Counted from the first letter of the stretch, positions 18,475 through 28,436 are shown. The stretch is 64,000 bases of DNA from Sphingopyxis lindanitolerans (GCF_002993885.1 NZ_CM009578.1:2207751-2271750), one strand, 5' to 3'. The notes: generated by a model not told the origin, from the letters alone. Made by a program: numbers and translations.

Positions 18475-19536
18475 ATGGCGTCCGAACAAAGCTGGCCGAT
18501 GGCCGCCGACCTTTATGGCGAGATGCATCTTGAGGCGGCGCGGCCTGCGAAGCGGCGGTGGCGCGATTATCTGCCGGGCGCGCTCGTCACCGCGATCGCG
18601 GCGCTCGCCGCGGCCTGGCTCGCCGACCATTATGCCGCGCCGCTCGTCCTCATGGGGCTGCTCATCGGCCTCGCGATGAGCTTCCTGTCGCAGGACCCGC
18701 GCACCCACGCCGGGCTCGACCTCATGTCGCAGACCGCGCTGCGCATCGGCATCGTCCTCGTCGGCGCGCGGATCACCGCCGGGCAGTTCGCCGAACTGGG
18801 CCCGCTGCCCTTTGCCCTGCTGGTCGGCATCATGCTCGCCGTCATCCTGATCACCGTCGCCAGCGCCCGATTGTTCCGGCAGGACCGCCACGCCGCGCTG
18901 CTCGCCGGCGGCGCCACCGCCATCTGCGGCGTCTCGGCCGCGCTCGCCCTCTATTCGCTGATCGGCGACAAGCGCGTCGACCAGGCGCGCTTCACGATGA
19001 CCCTGGTCGGGATCACCGTCGCCAGCGCGCTCGCCATGACCCTCTATCCCATCCTCGCCGCCGAACTCGCGCTCTCCGACACGCAGGCGGGGTTCCTGAT
19101 CGGCGCGTCGATCCATGACGTCGCGCAGGCGATCGGCGGCGGCTTTTCCTTCTCGCCGCAGGCCGGAGAGGTCGCGACCATCGTCAAGCTGACCCGCGTC
19201 GCGCTGCTCGCGCCGATGCTCATGCTCGTCGGCCTGTGGCTCGCGCGCGCCGGCGGCGGCGATGCGGCCAAGCGGCGTATCCCGCTGCGCCTGCCCTGGT
19301 TCATCCTCGGCTTTCTCGCGCTCGCCGCGCTCAATTCGCTCGTCGCGCTGCCCAGGCCCGCCGTCGACGCGGCCAACATGGCCGCGCAGGCGCTGCTCCT
19401 CCTCGCCATCGTCGCCACCGCGATGAAGGCACGCCTCCACCTCCTCCTCGACCAGGGCTGGCGAAGCTTCGCCCCCATCGTCGTCGCCACGCTCACAAGC
19501 TTCCTGCTCGCGCTGGCGGCGGTGGAACTGATGTGA
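18475..19536 (+). CDS. YeiH/UPF0324-family membrane protein
   Basis: A 353-residue polytopic inner-membrane protein with about ten TM helices. Family motifs are GLLIGLAMSF near residue 62, the helix LRIGIVLVGARIT near 90-102, GGATAICGVSAALAL near 142-156 and FLIGASIHDVAQAIGGG near 205-221. These match the YeiH/UPF0324 group, sometimes called putative sulfate exporters; the substrate is not established. The start ATG follows GGGGAGATCC. It lies directly beyond the tRNA at the island edge, and is likely core genome. No operon partner is seen. Confidence 0.82.
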   Translation: MASEQSWPMAADLYGEMHLEAARPAKRRWRDYLPGALVTAIAALAAAWLADHYAAPLVLMGLLIGLAMSFLSQDPRTHAGLDLMSQTALRIGIVLVGARITAGQFAELGPLPFALLVGIMLAVILITVASARLFRQDRHAALLAGGATAICGVSAALALYSLIGDKRVDQARFTMTLVGITVASALAMTLYPILAAELALSDTQAGFLIGASIHDVAQAIGGGFSFSPQAGEVATIVKLTRVALLAPMLMLVGLWLARAGGGDAAKRRIPLRLPWFILGFLALAALNSLVALPRPAVDAANMAAQALLLLAIVATAMKARLHLLLDQGWRSFAPIVVATLTSFLLALAAVELM

Positions 19537-19575
19537 CGTCAGGGCGGAGCGACGTCACGATAAGCTCTTGTTTTA

Positions 19576-20382
19576 TCAACCCTTGGGTAGCGCCCAGCTG
19601 ACCGTCAGCTGCGTCGCGCGGCGCGGGATGTCGAGCTTCGCCTCGCTGAAATTCACCTTTTCGTTCGGCGGCAGCAGGCGGACCGGCGGCTTGATCGTCC
19701 AGCTATAGACGATCGTCCCCTGCGCGTCGCGAAGCTCGGCGAGGATCGGCGGGACGCGCTGTTCGCGGTCGGTCGGATTGATGATCACCCCCGACGCCGC
19801 GAAATAGATGGTGCCGTCGGGAAGTTCGCGATGGTCCTGGTTCGGCGGCAGTTCGATGACGAGGTCGGGTTCGTCGGCCATGCCCGGAAGGCCGAGGCCC
19901 TGCGCCCAGCCCGGCAGGCCGAACCAGTAGAGCGCGCCGGTCGCGGCGAGCATCAGCGCCGCGGCGCTTCCCGCGATCCACGTCCAGCGCTTCGCCGGGT
20001 TGCGGCGCGGGCGGCGAAAGGGCAGCGGCGCGTCCTCGACCGGCGGCGGGGTCGGCTGTGCTTCGGGAACCGCGAAGGCTTCGGGCGGCGGCGGCGGCGC
20101 GGCTTCGGCGAGGGGTTCCTCGATCGGCGGCGCGGCCATCGGCGCCGGTTCGGGCGTTGCTGATGGCGCGGCCTGGGCTGACGGCGCGGATTGAGCTGAC
20201 GGCGCCGCTTGGGGTGCTGGCGCCGGTTCGGGCGCGGGCGCCGCGACCGGCGGCGCGGGGGCGGCGGGCTCCTGAAACCAGCTATGGCGGCAATTGGCGC
20301 AGCGCACGGTGCGCCCGGAGGATCCAATCGCCGTATCGGGCACGACATAGCGCGTATGGCAGGACGGGCAGGCGAGGATCAT
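19576..20382 (-). CDS. MJ0042-type zinc-ribbon membrane protein
   Basis: A 268-residue protein. An N-terminal zinc finger ([16 protein letters not shown] with C5/C8, and [10 protein letters not shown]) is followed by a long low-complexity Pro/Ala stretch (about 40-130). One TM helix is near 145-167. A C-terminal domain (about 175-268) resembles DUF3426, ending in [14 protein letters not shown]. The inner ATG at 20382 is chosen because the zinc finger starts at once. In sphingomonads this protein sits divergent from ftsE, as here, suggesting a link to the cell envelope or division. Function unproven. Confidence 0.8.
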   Translation of the reverse strand: MILACPSCHTRYVVPDTAIGSSGRTVRCANCRHSWFQEPAAPAPPVAAPAPEPAPAPQAAPSAQSAPSAQAAPSATPEPAPMAAPPIEEPLAEAAPPPPPEAFAVPEAQPTPPPVEDAPLPFRRPRRNPAKRWTWIAGSAAALMLAATGALYWFGLPGWAQGLGLPGMADEPDLVIELPPNQDHRELPDGTIYFAASGVIINPTDREQRVPPILAELRDAQGTIVYSWTIKPPVRLLPPNEKVNFSEAKLDIPRRATQLTVSWALPKG

Positions 20383-20633
20383 AGCCTCTCTAAACACGGT
20401 GATTCGCACGGTTGCAAGCCTTGCTTGTGCTTCGGTCGCTGCGGCCCCCGCCCGCTCCCCCGCCCGGCCTCGTGGCAGGATAGGCCATGGACGGCCGCGC
20501 CGGTGCGAACAGAGCGCTTTACGTCGGGGGACAGCCGTGTAACAGGCAACGCCATGAGCGCCGTTGCTCCCACGCCCAGCGCCCCGCCACAGGCGCGCGA
20601 TCGCGCCCGGCCCGATCGCGCGCGGATGACGTC

Positions 20634-21356
20634 ATGACGCCCGTTTCCCGTTCCGGCGGCGCGATGGTCGAGTTCAATGGCGTCGGGCTGCGCTATAGCC
20701 CCGATGCCGAGGTGTTGAGCGATATCAGCTTCAACCTCCAGCCCGGCAGCTTCTATTTCCTGACCGGCGCCTCGGGTGCGGGCAAGACGTCGCTCCTGAA
20801 GATGCTCTATCTCGCGCAGCGGCCGAGCCGCGGGCTGATCCGCCTGTTCGGCGAGGATCTGGTCGGCATGCCGCGCCACCGCCTGCCCGGCTTTCGCCGC
20901 CGCATCGGCGTCGTCTTTCAGGATTTCCGGCTGATCCCGCATTTGAGCGCGCGCGACAATATCGCGCTGCCGCTGCGCATCGCCGGGGTCGGCGAAGAGG
21001 ATCTGGCAGGGCCGGTCGGCGAGATGCTGAGCTGGATCGGGCTCGGCGAGCGCGCCGAGGCCTTTCCGCCGACGCTGTCGGGCGGCGAGCAGCAGCGCGT
21101 CGCGATCGCGCGCGCGGTGATCGCGCGGCCGCAACTGCTCGTCGCCGACGAGCCGACGGGCAACGTCGATCCCGAGATGGCGGGCCGCCTGCTCGGATTG
21201 TTCGAGGCCTTGAACCGCCTTGGCACCACCGTCGTCGTCGCGACCCACGACATCCACCTGATCAGCCGGATCGAAAATGCGCAGATGATGCGCCTCGAAA
21301 AGGGGCGGCTGTCCGACCCCACCGGCGCGCTGCGCTATCCGCCGAACCGGTCGTGA
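20634..21356 (+). CDS. ftsE: Cell division ATP-binding protein FtsE
   Basis: A 240-residue ABC ATPase that works with FtsX to activate peptidoglycan hydrolases at the septum. Walker A is GASGAGKTS, the Q loop QDFRLIP, the ABC signature LSGGEQQR, Walker B LLVADEPTG and the H switch ATHD. The short, compact domain is typical of FtsE. The ATG at 20634 follows GGATGACGTC; an ATG ten codons later (20664) is also possible. The frame is open to 20487 but that part is not conserved. ftsX follows seven bases after the stop. Confidence 0.9.
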   Translation: MTPVSRSGGAMVEFNGVGLRYSPDAEVLSDISFNLQPGSFYFLTGASGAGKTSLLKMLYLAQRPSRGLIRLFGEDLVGMPRHRLPGFRRRIGVVFQDFRLIPHLSARDNIALPLRIAGVGEEDLAGPVGEMLSWIGLGERAEAFPPTLSGGEQQRVAIARAVIARPQLLVADEPTGNVDPEMAGRLLGLFEALNRLGTTVVVATHDIHLISRIENAQMMRLEKGRLSDPTGALRYPPNRS

Positions 21357-21363
21357 CTTCGGC

Positions 21364-22281
21364 ATGATCATCCCGCGCGTCCCCGTCCAGCATCGCCGCC
21401 TGCTTCCCGATCATCGCCTGTCGGGGCCGACGCCGTGGGTGATTGCGATCCTGATGCTGCTGACCCTGCTCGCTGCCGCCGCGGGGGTCGGCCTGGCGCG
21501 CTCGGCGAATGCGATCGGCGCCGCGATCGCCGGGCGGGTGACGGTGCAGATCGTCACCGCCAACCCGGTCACCCGCGCCGAGCAGGCGGCGGCGCTGCGC
21601 CGCGCGGCGGCGGGACAGCCCTTCGTCCGCTCGGCGCGCACGGTCGAGCCCGCCGAACTGCGCGCGACGCTCGGCCAATGGTTCGGCAGCGCCGACGGCG
21701 GCAATGGCGGCGACGATCCGGTGCTGAAGTCGCTGCCGCTGCCCGCGCTCGTCGATATTGATTTCGTCGGCGAGGATCACGCCGGGCCGATGCGCCAGCT
21801 TCGCGCGCTCGTCGCGCGCGAGGCGCCGGGGGCGCGGATCATCCCGCACGCCGAATGGCTGGGCCCGGTCGCGCGGCTGATCCGCTCGCTCGCCTGGATC
21901 GCCGGCGCGCTCGTCCTGCTGATGACCGCGGCGAGCGCGGCGGTGGTGATCATGACCGCGCGCGCCGCGCTCGGCACCCATTATGCGACGATCGAGATGC
22001 TGCACATGATCGGCGCGACCGACCAGCAGATCGCGCGATTGTTCCAGCGGCGGATCGCGATCGACACCGCCTATGGCATCGCGCTCGGCAGCACGGTCGC
22101 CGCGGCGATTCTGCTCCTCATCGGCTGGCAATGGTCGGGGGTCACCGCGGGCCTCGCCGCGACCGCGTCGCTGGGCGCTGGGGGCTGGGCGCTCTTGCTG
22201 GCGCTGCCGCTATTGGCTATCGCGCTCGCGGCATGGACGGCGCGGCAGACCCTGCTCGCCGCGCTCAAGAAGATATTATGA
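21364..22281 (+). CDS. ftsX: Cell division protein FtsX
   Basis: A 305-residue inner-membrane protein with four TM helices (about residues 25-47, 180-203, 235-258 and 270-292). A periplasmic loop lies between TM1 and TM2 (about 50-178), and the ABC3-type permease motif IEMLHMIGATDQQIARLFQ lies between TM2 and TM3. FtsX couples FtsE ATP hydrolysis to cell-wall hydrolase activation at division. The gene is in an operon with ftsE and overlaps the next gene by four bases (ATGA). Confidence 0.88.
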   Translation: MIIPRVPVQHRRLLPDHRLSGPTPWVIAILMLLTLLAAAAGVGLARSANAIGAAIAGRVTVQIVTANPVTRAEQAAALRRAAAGQPFVRSARTVEPAELRATLGQWFGSADGGNGGDDPVLKSLPLPALVDIDFVGEDHAGPMRQLRALVAREAPGARIIPHAEWLGPVARLIRSLAWIAGALVLLMTAASAAVVIMTARAALGTHYATIEMLHMIGATDQQIARLFQRRIAIDTAYGIALGSTVAAAILLLIGWQWSGVTAGLAATASLGAGGWALLLALPLLAIALAAWTARQTLLAALKKIL

Positions 22282-22808
22282 TCAAGCGGCTGATATCTCT
22301 TCTCTTTCTGGCTTGGGTGCTGGGCTTCGCCTGGTTCGCCCTGCTGCTGCCCCTGCCCGCCGCGCCGCAAAAGACCGACGCGATCGTCGTGCTGACCGGC
22401 GGTCCGGGGCGCATCGACCGCGGGCTCGAGATGCTCGAAAAGGGCGAAGCGAAGCGCCTGTTGATCAGCGGCGTCGCGCGCGAGGTAAAGCCCAGGGAAC
22501 TCGCCGCCGAATATGAACGGCCGCAGGCGCTGTTCGACTGCTGCATCGCGTTGGGGTTCGAGGCCGAGGATACGCGCTCGAACGCGACCGAGGTCGCGGC
22601 GTGGGTTGCGCGGCGCAACTACAGGAGCATCCGCCTGATCACCACCGACTGGCACATGCGCCGCGCCCAATATGAACTCGGCCGCGCGCTCGGCGCCAAG
22701 GTGGCGATCCTTCCCGATGCGGTGCGCAGCCATCCCGGTTTCGCGACCCTGTTCCGCGAATACCACAAATATCTGGCCGGGCTCGCGGGCGGGCTGCTCG
22801 GGCTTTGA
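22278..22808 (+). CDS. YdcF/DUF218-family envelope protein
   Basis: A 176-residue protein with one N-terminal TM helix (about 4-25), then a DUF218 domain: DAIVVLTGGPGRIDRGLEML, LLISG, the polar segment EAEDTRSNATEVAAW and LITTDWHMRRAQYEL. Members are thought to act on envelope lipids or glycans, but no reaction is fixed. It overlaps ftsX (ATGA) and abuts plsC, so it is translated with both. A membrane-facing domain next to a phospholipid acyltransferase fits an envelope role. Confidence 0.8.
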   Translation: MIKRLISLLFLAWVLGFAWFALLLPLPAAPQKTDAIVVLTGGPGRIDRGLEMLEKGEAKRLLISGVAREVKPRELAAEYERPQALFDCCIALGFEAEDTRSNATEVAAWVARRNYRSIRLITTDWHMRRAQYELGRALGAKVAILPDAVRSHPGFATLFREYHKYLAGLAGGLLGL

Positions 22809-22816
22809 GAGAGGCG

Positions 22817-23554
22817 ATGCGCTATACCGCCGCCCTGATCCGTTCGATCCTGTTCTGGATCCTGTTCGTGATCATGAGCAGCATCTCGTCGATCGGCGCG
22901 GTGGTGTCGCTGCCCATATCGCATCACGCGACGCGCTGGTTCGTGCGGATGTGGGCGATCTTCCACCGGCTGATCTGCCGTTTCGTGCTGGGCCACAAGA
23001 TCGTCGTCGAGGGCGAGATGCCCGACATCCCCGTCCTCTATGTCTTCAAGCATGAGGGCGCGTTCGAGACGATCGAGCAGCCGATGCTGTTCCAATGGCC
23101 CGCCGTCTTTGCCAAGGAGCAACTGCTCTCGATCCCCGTCTGGGGGCAGGCGGCGCGTTTCTATGGCCTGATTCCCGTCGACCGCGACGGCGGCGGCAAG
23201 GCGATGCGCGCGATGCTGAGCGCCGCCAGGGCCGCGCTCGCCGGCGATCGCCCGCTGGTGCTGTTCGCCGAAGGCACGCGCGTTCCGCATGGCGAGGCAC
23301 CGCCGCTGCGCTCGGGCTTCGCGGGCATCTATCGGATGCTCGGCGTGCCGGTGATCCCGGTCGCGGTGAACAGCGGCCTGGTCTATCCGCCGCGGCGCTG
23401 GGTCAAATGGCCGGGGACGATCACCTACCGGATCGGCGAGACGATCCCCGCGGGCCTGCCGCGCGAGGAAGCCGAGGGGCGCGTGTGGCGCGCGATCAAC
23501 GCGCTCAATCCGCCCGAAGCGTTGCTGGCGGGAATGCCGAAGGCCGAGAAATAA
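22817..23554 (+). CDS. plsC: 1-acyl-sn-glycerol-3-phosphate acyltransferase
   Basis: A 245-residue membrane-bound acyltransferase that makes phosphatidic acid from lysophosphatidate. Motif I is the alpha-proteobacterial KHEGAFE form (H-x4-E instead of H-x4-D), and motif III is FAEGTR. An N-terminal TM helix spans about 4-30. The ATG at 22817 lies behind GAGAGAGG; a TTG at 22805 overlapping the upstream stop is an alternative. Last gene of the ftsE-ftsX-ydcF-like run; a palindromic repeat with a T-run follows. Confidence 0.88.
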   Translation: MRYTAALIRSILFWILFVIMSSISSIGAVVSLPISHHATRWFVRMWAIFHRLICRFVLGHKIVVEGEMPDIPVLYVFKHEGAFETIEQPMLFQWPAVFAKEQLLSIPVWGQAARFYGLIPVDRDGGGKAMRAMLSAARAALAGDRPLVLFAEGTRVPHGEAPPLRSGFAGIYRMLGVPVIPVAVNSGLVYPPRRWVKWPGTITYRIGETIPAGLPREEAEGRVWRAINALNPPEALLAGMPKAEK

Positions 23555-23555
23555 T

Positions 23556-23639
23556 CGTCGGCCCCGCGAAGGCGGGAGTCGCTGGCAACCTTGCTCAAGG
23601 CCGATAGGGCCCCCCGCCTTCGCGGGGGCGACGGTTTTT
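23556..23639. repeat. Interspersed palindromic repeat (CCCGCGAAGGCGGG family), copy 1
   Basis: Inverted arms at 23556-23580 and 23610-23633. The right arm folds alone as CCCCCGC-CTTC-GCGGGGG and is followed six bases later by TTTTT, so it may also end plsC transcription. Three more copies occur in this window (27541, 39851, 45461). Confidence 0.75.
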
Positions 23640-24540
23640 AATGCTTCCGCCCGAAATCGGGCGCGGCGTCGTCCTGCCCCTGCTCGATGATCGAGCGGCG
23701 GATCGCGCGGGTGCGGGTGAACCAGTCCTCGAGCTTGGCGCCGTCGCCGCGCCGGATCGCCTGCTGGAGCACGGTCAGATCCTCGTTGAAGCGCTGCAGG
23801 GTTTCGAGCACCGCGTCGCGGTTGGCGAGGAAGACGTCGCGCCACATCACCGGGTCGCTCGCCGCGATGCGGGTGAAGTCGCGAAAGCCGCCCGCCGAAT
23901 ATTTGATGACCTCGCTTTCGGTCACTTCTTCAAACTCGCTCGCGGTGCCGACGATCGTATAGGCGATAAGGTGCGGCAGATGGCTCGTCATCGCCAGCAC
24001 CATGTCGTGGTGCGCGGCGTCCATCGTCTCGACCTTGGCGCCGAGCGCCTGCCAGAATCCGGTCACTGCCGCCACGCCCTCGTCGGGCGCGCCGGCCGGC
24101 GGGGTGACGATGCACCAGCGCCCCTCGAACAACGTCGCAAAGCCCGCGGCGGGGCCGCTGTTCTCGGTCCCCGCGACGGGGTGCGCCGGGATGACGAGAT
24201 GGCCGGGAAGCGCTTGTCCCAGCGCGTCGGCGACGCCGCGCTTCGACGAGCCGACGTCGGAAATGATCGCATCGGCGCGCAGCCCCGGCGCGATCGCCAC
24301 CGCCGCATCGGCCATGCGCCCGACCGGCACCGCAAGGATCACGAGATCGGCCTTCGCCACCGCCGCCGCCGGATCGTCGGCGACCACATCGCAGAAACCG
24401 AGCGTGCGCGCCGCGGCGCGGACCTCGCTGCTGGCGTCATGGCCGGTCACCGTCACATCGGGCAAGCGCTCCTGGACCGCACGCGCGATCGACGAGCCGA
24501 TCAGGCCAAGCCCGACGATCGTGACATGAGCCAGCGCCAT
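23638..24540 (-). CDS. tyrA: Prephenate/arogenate dehydrogenase
   Basis: A 300-residue NAD(P)-dependent dehydrogenase of tyrosine biosynthesis. The Rossmann motif GLGLIGSSIARA is at about residues 10-21. Substrate-site segments are SDVGSSKRGV, HPVAGTENSGP and AMTSHLPHLIAY. The ATG at 24540 overlaps the hisC stop by one base (TGATG), so the pair is translated together. In alphaproteobacteria a cyclohexadienyl dehydrogenase beside an HisC-type aminotransferase often serves aromatic amino acid synthesis. Confidence 0.9.
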   Translation of the reverse strand: MALAHVTIVGLGLIGSSIARAVQERLPDVTVTGHDASSEVRAAARTLGFCDVVADDPAAAVAKADLVILAVPVGRMADAAVAIAPGLRADAIISDVGSSKRGVADALGQALPGHLVIPAHPVAGTENSGPAAGFATLFEGRWCIVTPPAGAPDEGVAAVTGFWQALGAKVETMDAAHHDMVLAMTSHLPHLIAYTIVGTASEFEEVTESEVIKYSAGGFRDFTRIAASDPVMWRDVFLANRDAVLETLQRFNEDLTVLQQAIRRGDGAKLEDWFTRTRAIRRSIIEQGQDDAAPDFGRKH

Positions 24541-25655
24541 CAGCCCGCGAGCGCCGCGCGGACCGCCGCGGCGAGCCCGCGCGTCTCGTCCTCGGTGCCG
24601 ATCGTCATGCGCAGCGCCTGCGCAATCCCCTGCCCGGGCAGCCAGCGGACGATATAGCCCGCGTCCATCAACCGGCCATATACCGTCTCGGCGCTGACAT
24701 CGCCCTCGAACAGCACGAGCAGGAAGTTGGTCGCCGACGGCACGACGCGGACGCCATGGTTGCCGAGGCTTTCGAGTTCCTGCGTCAGCCAGGCGCGCCA
24801 TGTCGCATTATGCGCGCGGCTGGCGTTCACGAAGTCGTCGTCGCCGAGCGCCCCGACCGCCGCCGCCTGCCCCGCGCGCGTGACGTTGAACGGCAGGCGG
24901 ATGCGGTGCAGCGCCGAAATCACCTCGGCGGCGGCATAGCCCCAGCCGATCCGTTCGGCCGCGAGGCCATGAATCTTTGAAAAGGTGCGCGTGACGAAGA
25001 TATTGGGTTCGGTCTTCGCAAGCTCGAGCCCGCCGTCATCCTCGGCCGCCGACAGATATTCGGCATAGGCCTGGTCGATGACGAACAGGACGTTCTTCGG
25101 CAGCCCGGCATGGATTCGCGCGACCTCGTCGCGCGTCGCGAGCGTTCCGGTCGGATTGTTCGGGTTCGCCAGATAGACGACGCGCGTCCGCTCGGTCACC
25201 GCCGCGAGCAGCGCCTCGACGTCGGTCGCAAAGTCGCGGTCGTCGGCCTCGACCGGAGTCGCGCCGACGCGGCGCGCGGCGATCTCGTAAACCGCAAAGC
25301 CATAGCGGACATAGAGAATCTCGTCGCCCGCCCCGGCATAGGCGCCCGCGGCGAGGTGAAGCAGCTCGTCCGAGCCGTTGCCGCAGATGACGCGCGCCGG
25401 ATCGAGTCCATATTTCGCCGCGATCGTCTCGCGCAATTCGACCGACCCGGGATCGGGATAGCGCGACAGCGCATCGGCGCTGGCGAGCGAGGCGCGGAAC
25501 GCCTCGCGGGCCTTGTCCCCGGTGCCGAGCGGATTTTCGTTCGCGCTGAGTTTGATCAGCGGACGGCCGTCGGCGCCGGCCGACTTGCCCGGAACATAAG
25601 GAGCGATGCCGCTGATCCACGGCTTGGGAGTAAGGGCGCTGCTGCTGTCGGTCAT
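24540..25655 (-). CDS. hisC: Histidinol-phosphate / aromatic aminotransferase
   Basis: A 371-residue PLP enzyme of aminotransferase fold I. Markers: SANENPLG near residue 37, [10 protein letters not shown] at 91-100, NPNNPTGT near 164, DQAYAEY near 194 and the PLP lysine K227 in [14 protein letters not shown]. It should convert imidazole-acetol phosphate to histidinol phosphate; the tyrA partner suggests it also transaminates prephenate or aryl-pyruvates. The ATG at 25655 begins where the family normally begins. Confidence 0.88.
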   Translation of the reverse strand: MTDSSSALTPKPWISGIAPYVPGKSAGADGRPLIKLSANENPLGTGDKAREAFRASLASADALSRYPDPGSVELRETIAAKYGLDPARVICGNGSDELLHLAAGAYAGAGDEILYVRYGFAVYEIAARRVGATPVEADDRDFATDVEALLAAVTERTRVVYLANPNNPTGTLATRDEVARIHAGLPKNVLFVIDQAYAEYLSAAEDDGGLELAKTEPNIFVTRTFSKIHGLAAERIGWGYAAAEVISALHRIRLPFNVTRAGQAAAVGALGDDDFVNASRAHNATWRAWLTQELESLGNHGVRVVPSATNFLLVLFEGDVSAETVYGRLMDAGYIVRWLPGQGIAQALRMTIGTEDETRGLAAAVRAALAG

Positions 25656-25826
25656 GTCGCGCCGTTTAACGCCTGCATCGCCCGAGTCCAGTTTGTTGAA
25701 GGGATTCGCGTGGGAGGGCGAAACCTGCCCCCTGCTGTTCCCCCCTTCCTTTGAGTCTCCGGGTCTCCGCGTGAACCCTCCCCAATCGTTGACAGCCCCC
25801 GTCCGTCCGCTTAGCCCCGCCGCACG

Positions 25827-26948
25827 ATGGCGAGCCTGCTCCACGAAATTCAGCATCAGAGCGTGACGATCGGCGCGCCGCTGCCGCTCGACAGCGGCCA
25901 GACGCTGCCGTCGGTGACGATCGCCTATCAAAGCTATGGCACGCTCGACGCCGCCCGGTCGAACGCGGTGCTCGTCTGCCACGCGCTGACCGGCGACCAA
26001 TATGTCGCAAGCGAGCATCCCGCGACGGGCAAGCCCGGCTGGTGGGCGCGCATGGTCGGGCCGGGCAAGCCGGTCGATACCGACCGATATTTCGTGATCT
26101 GCGCCAATGTGCTGGGAAGCTGCATGGGGACGAGCGGCCCCGCGACCCCCGACCCCGCGACCGGCACCCCGCTCGGCATGAAATTCCCCGTCATCACGAT
26201 CGCCGACATGGTGCGCGCGCAGGCGATGCTGCTCGATCATCTCGGTATCGATCGCCTTCATGCCGTCATCGGCGGATCGATGGGCGGGATGCAGGCGCTC
26301 GCCTGGACCGCCGCCTGTCCCGAACGCCTCGCCTCGGCGATCGTGATCGCCAGCGCGGCGCGCCATTCGGCGCAGAACATCGCCTTTCACGAAGTCGGGC
26401 GGCAGGCGATCATGGCCGATCCCGACTGGCAGGACGGCGATTATTACGACAAATTCTGCGCCCCCGCCAAGGGTCTCGCGGTCGCGCGGATGGCGGCGCA
26501 CATCACCTATTTGTCCGAAGCCGGGCTGACCGAGAAATTCGGCCGCCGCCTGCAGGCGCGCGACATCAAGAGCTTCGGCTTCGACGCCGATTTCCAGGTC
26601 GAATCCTATTTGCGGCACCAGGGGCTCGCCTTCACCGACCGCTTCGACGCCAACGCCTATCTCTACATCACCCGCGCGATGGATTATTTCGACCTCGCCG
26701 AGCCGCACGACGGGCAGCTTGCGGGCGCCTTCGCGAGAGCGAAGGACGTGCGCTTCACTCTCGTCAGCTTCGACACCGACTGGCTTTATCCGACCAGCGA
26801 ATCGCGCCGCATCGTCCAGGCACTGCAAAGCGTCGGCGCCGCGGCGAGCTTCGTCGAGCTGTCGGCGCCCTTCGGCCACGACAGCTTCCTCCTCGACGTC
26901 CCCGCGCTCGACCGCCTCGTCGCGGGTGCGCTGAAGGCGGAGGACTGA
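25827..26948 (+). CDS. metX: Homoserine O-acetyltransferase
   Basis: A 373-residue alpha/beta hydrolase-fold enzyme that acylates homoserine for methionine synthesis. The nucleophile is S151 in [12 protein letters not shown]. The Asp and His of the triad lie in SFDTDWLYP and FGHDSFLLD. The oxyanion/active-site loop CHALTGDQ and the family segment [13 protein letters not shown] are present. No clear ribosome site precedes the ATG. A TTGACA at 25789-25794 with a weak downstream hexamer could give a near-leaderless transcript. I see no SAM riboswitch in the 170-base leader. metW follows four bases after the stop. Confidence 0.92.
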   Translation: MASLLHEIQHQSVTIGAPLPLDSGQTLPSVTIAYQSYGTLDAARSNAVLVCHALTGDQYVASEHPATGKPGWWARMVGPGKPVDTDRYFVICANVLGSCMGTSGPATPDPATGTPLGMKFPVITIADMVRAQAMLLDHLGIDRLHAVIGGSMGGMQALAWTAACPERLASAIVIASAARHSAQNIAFHEVGRQAIMADPDWQDGDYYDKFCAPAKGLAVARMAAHITYLSEAGLTEKFGRRLQARDIKSFGFDADFQVESYLRHQGLAFTDRFDANAYLYITRAMDYFDLAEPHDGQLAGAFARAKDVRFTLVSFDTDWLYPTSESRRIVQALQSVGAAASFVELSAPFGHDSFLLDVPALDRLVAGALKAED

Positions 26949-26952
26949 CGCC

Positions 26953-27537
26953 GTGACGCTGCGCCCCGACCTGGCGATCATCGCCGGCGCGGTGCCGACC
27001 GGCACGCGCGTCCTCGACGTCGGCTGCGGCGACGGAACGCTGATCGCGGCGCTGCGCGATGCCGGCGTCGACGCCCGCGGGCTCGAGATCGATCCCGCCA
27101 ACGTCACCGCGGCGATCGCGCGCGGCCAGTCGGTCGTGCAGGGCGACGCGAACCGCGACCTCGCCGATTATCCCGACGATGCCTTCGCCTATGCGATCCT
27201 GTCGCAGACGCTCCAGACGACCGAGCGCCCCGACCGCATCATCGACGAACTGCTTCGCATCGCGCCGCGCGCGTTCGTCAGCTTCCCCAATTTCGCGCAC
27301 TGGCGGGTGCGGCTCGCCTTGCTGTGGAACGGACGGATGCCGGTGACGCGACTGCTGCCGGTCGCGTGGTACGAAACGCCGAACATCCACCATGTGACGG
27401 TCAGCGATTTTCGCGATCTTGTCGGCGGCAAGGGGATCAAGGTTGAACAGGCCTGGTATCTGTCGGGCGACAAGCCGACCAGCGACGCCGCCGCAAGCTG
27501 GCGCGCCGAGCATGCGATCTTCCTGATTTCGCGATAG
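26953..27537 (+). CDS. metW: Methionine biosynthesis protein MetW
   Basis: A 194-residue SAM-methyltransferase-fold protein. Motif I is [12 protein letters not shown], the acidic strand is LEIDPANV, and the family segment [12 protein letters not shown] and [10 protein letters not shown] are present. MetW works with MetX in many bacteria and is needed for full homoserine acylation. GTG start four bases after metX, so one operon. Confidence 0.9.
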   Translation: MTLRPDLAIIAGAVPTGTRVLDVGCGDGTLIAALRDAGVDARGLEIDPANVTAAIARGQSVVQGDANRDLADYPDDAFAYAILSQTLQTTERPDRIIDELLRIAPRAFVSFPNFAHWRVRLALLWNGRMPVTRLLPVAWYETPNIHHVTVSDFRDLVGGKGIKVEQAWYLSGDKPTSDAAASWRAEHAIFLISR

Positions 27538-27540
27538 CCC

Positions 27541-27652
27541 GTCGTCCCCGCGAAGGCGGGGCCGCTGGCAATCTTGCGCAAGGCCGACGGCGGCATTCGG
27601 CCGGTCGCAACCCCAGCTATCCTCGTCACCCCGGACTTGATCCGGGGTGACG
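27541..27652. repeat. Two palindromic repeat types between metW and the TetR gene
   Basis: A single arm of the CCCGCGAAGGCGGG family lies at 27541-27562. A perfect 12-bp inverted repeat CGTCACCCCGGA-CTTGA-TCCGGGGTGACG lies at 27624-27652. The latter can fold as a hairpin and may separate the two converging transcripts. Confidence 0.75.
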
Positions 27653-27657
27653 CCCGA

Positions 27658-28320
27658 TCAATCCCGCTTCCCCAGCCCGTTCGCGAGCATGTCGTTCGCG
27701 ATCCGCGCGACCTCGCCGATGTCGGCGGTCTCGTCCCACAGGCCATAGCGCATGCCGAGGAAGACGTTCATGCCCGCGATCGCCCAGGCATGGACTTCGC
27801 TCGCGTCGGCGCGGATCTCGCCGCGCGCCGCGCCCGCTTCGAGCCGCTGGCGCATGCGCTCGACCGTCGTTTCATAGTGGCGGCGATAGCTGGCGTAATC
27901 GACGAATTCCGCCTCGTCGATGATGCGATAGATTTCCTTATGCTCGCGCACGAAACCGAGGAAGGACAACAGGCCGATATGTTCGGCGCTGATCTCGTCG
28001 GGCGCCGCCTGCACCTCGGGCGTCACATGGTCGCGCAGCAGCTCGCTCATGTGGCGGACGAGCGCCTGGAAAATTTCCTCTTTCGAATCGAAATAGGTGT
28101 AGAAACTGCCGAGCGCGGTGCCGGCGCGGCGGGTGATGGCGCTGATCGAGGCGTCGTGAAACCCGCGCTCGCCGAACTCGACCGCCGCCGCGTCGAGCAG
28201 CTTGCGCAACGTGCGGCGCCCGCGTTCGGTGCGCGGCGTCTTGTCGCGGCTTTCGCTATCGGCGGCCGCGCCCGCCTCTGGCGACCCCGGCGATCCTGGC
28301 GCTGGTTGCGGCTGATCCAT
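27658..28320 (-). CDS. TetR-family transcriptional regulator
   Basis: A 220-residue repressor. After a low-complexity Pro/Ala/Gly start (about 1-30), the TetR helix-turn-helix runs over about 35-82 (RKLLDAAAVEFGERGFHDAS and AGTALGSFYTYFDSKEEIF). The C-terminal ligand domain (about 90-215) carries GLWDETADIGEVARI near its end. It is divergent from a TonB-dependent receptor with perfect dyads in between, so it probably represses that receptor and itself. The ligand is unknown; the domain pattern is common among lipid- or acyl-CoA-responsive TetR proteins. Confidence 0.85.
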   Translation of the reverse strand: MDQPQPAPGSPGSPEAGAAADSESRDKTPRTERGRRTLRKLLDAAAVEFGERGFHDASISAITRRAGTALGSFYTYFDSKEEIFQALVRHMSELLRDHVTPEVQAAPDEISAEHIGLLSFLGFVREHKEIYRIIDEAEFVDYASYRRHYETTVERMRQRLEAGAARGEIRADASEVHAWAIAGMNVFLGMRYGLWDETADIGEVARIANDMLANGLGKRD

Positions 28321-28409
28321 CGTGCCTTCCCGTTCCCCCTTGGCTCGGCGCTTTGCTGCATCGTGGCATTTCGGCACCACTGGCAAGCAAAAAACGACCG
28401 AAGCAGATT

Positions 28410-28436
28410 CCAAGTTGAAACTTGGTTCATGTTTCA
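28410..28436. promoter_or_regulatory. TetR-type operator dyads in the divergent promoter
   Basis: CCAAGTT-GA-AACTTGG (28410-28425) is a perfect 7-bp dyad. TGAAAC-N9-GTTTCA (28416-28421 and 28431-28436) overlaps it. They lie about 90 bases upstream of both genes. Confidence 0.6.

Noticed and set aside
25656..25826. Possible SAM riboswitch before metX
   Set aside because: I could not find the conserved pseudoknot segments of SAM-II or other SAM classes in this 170-base leader.
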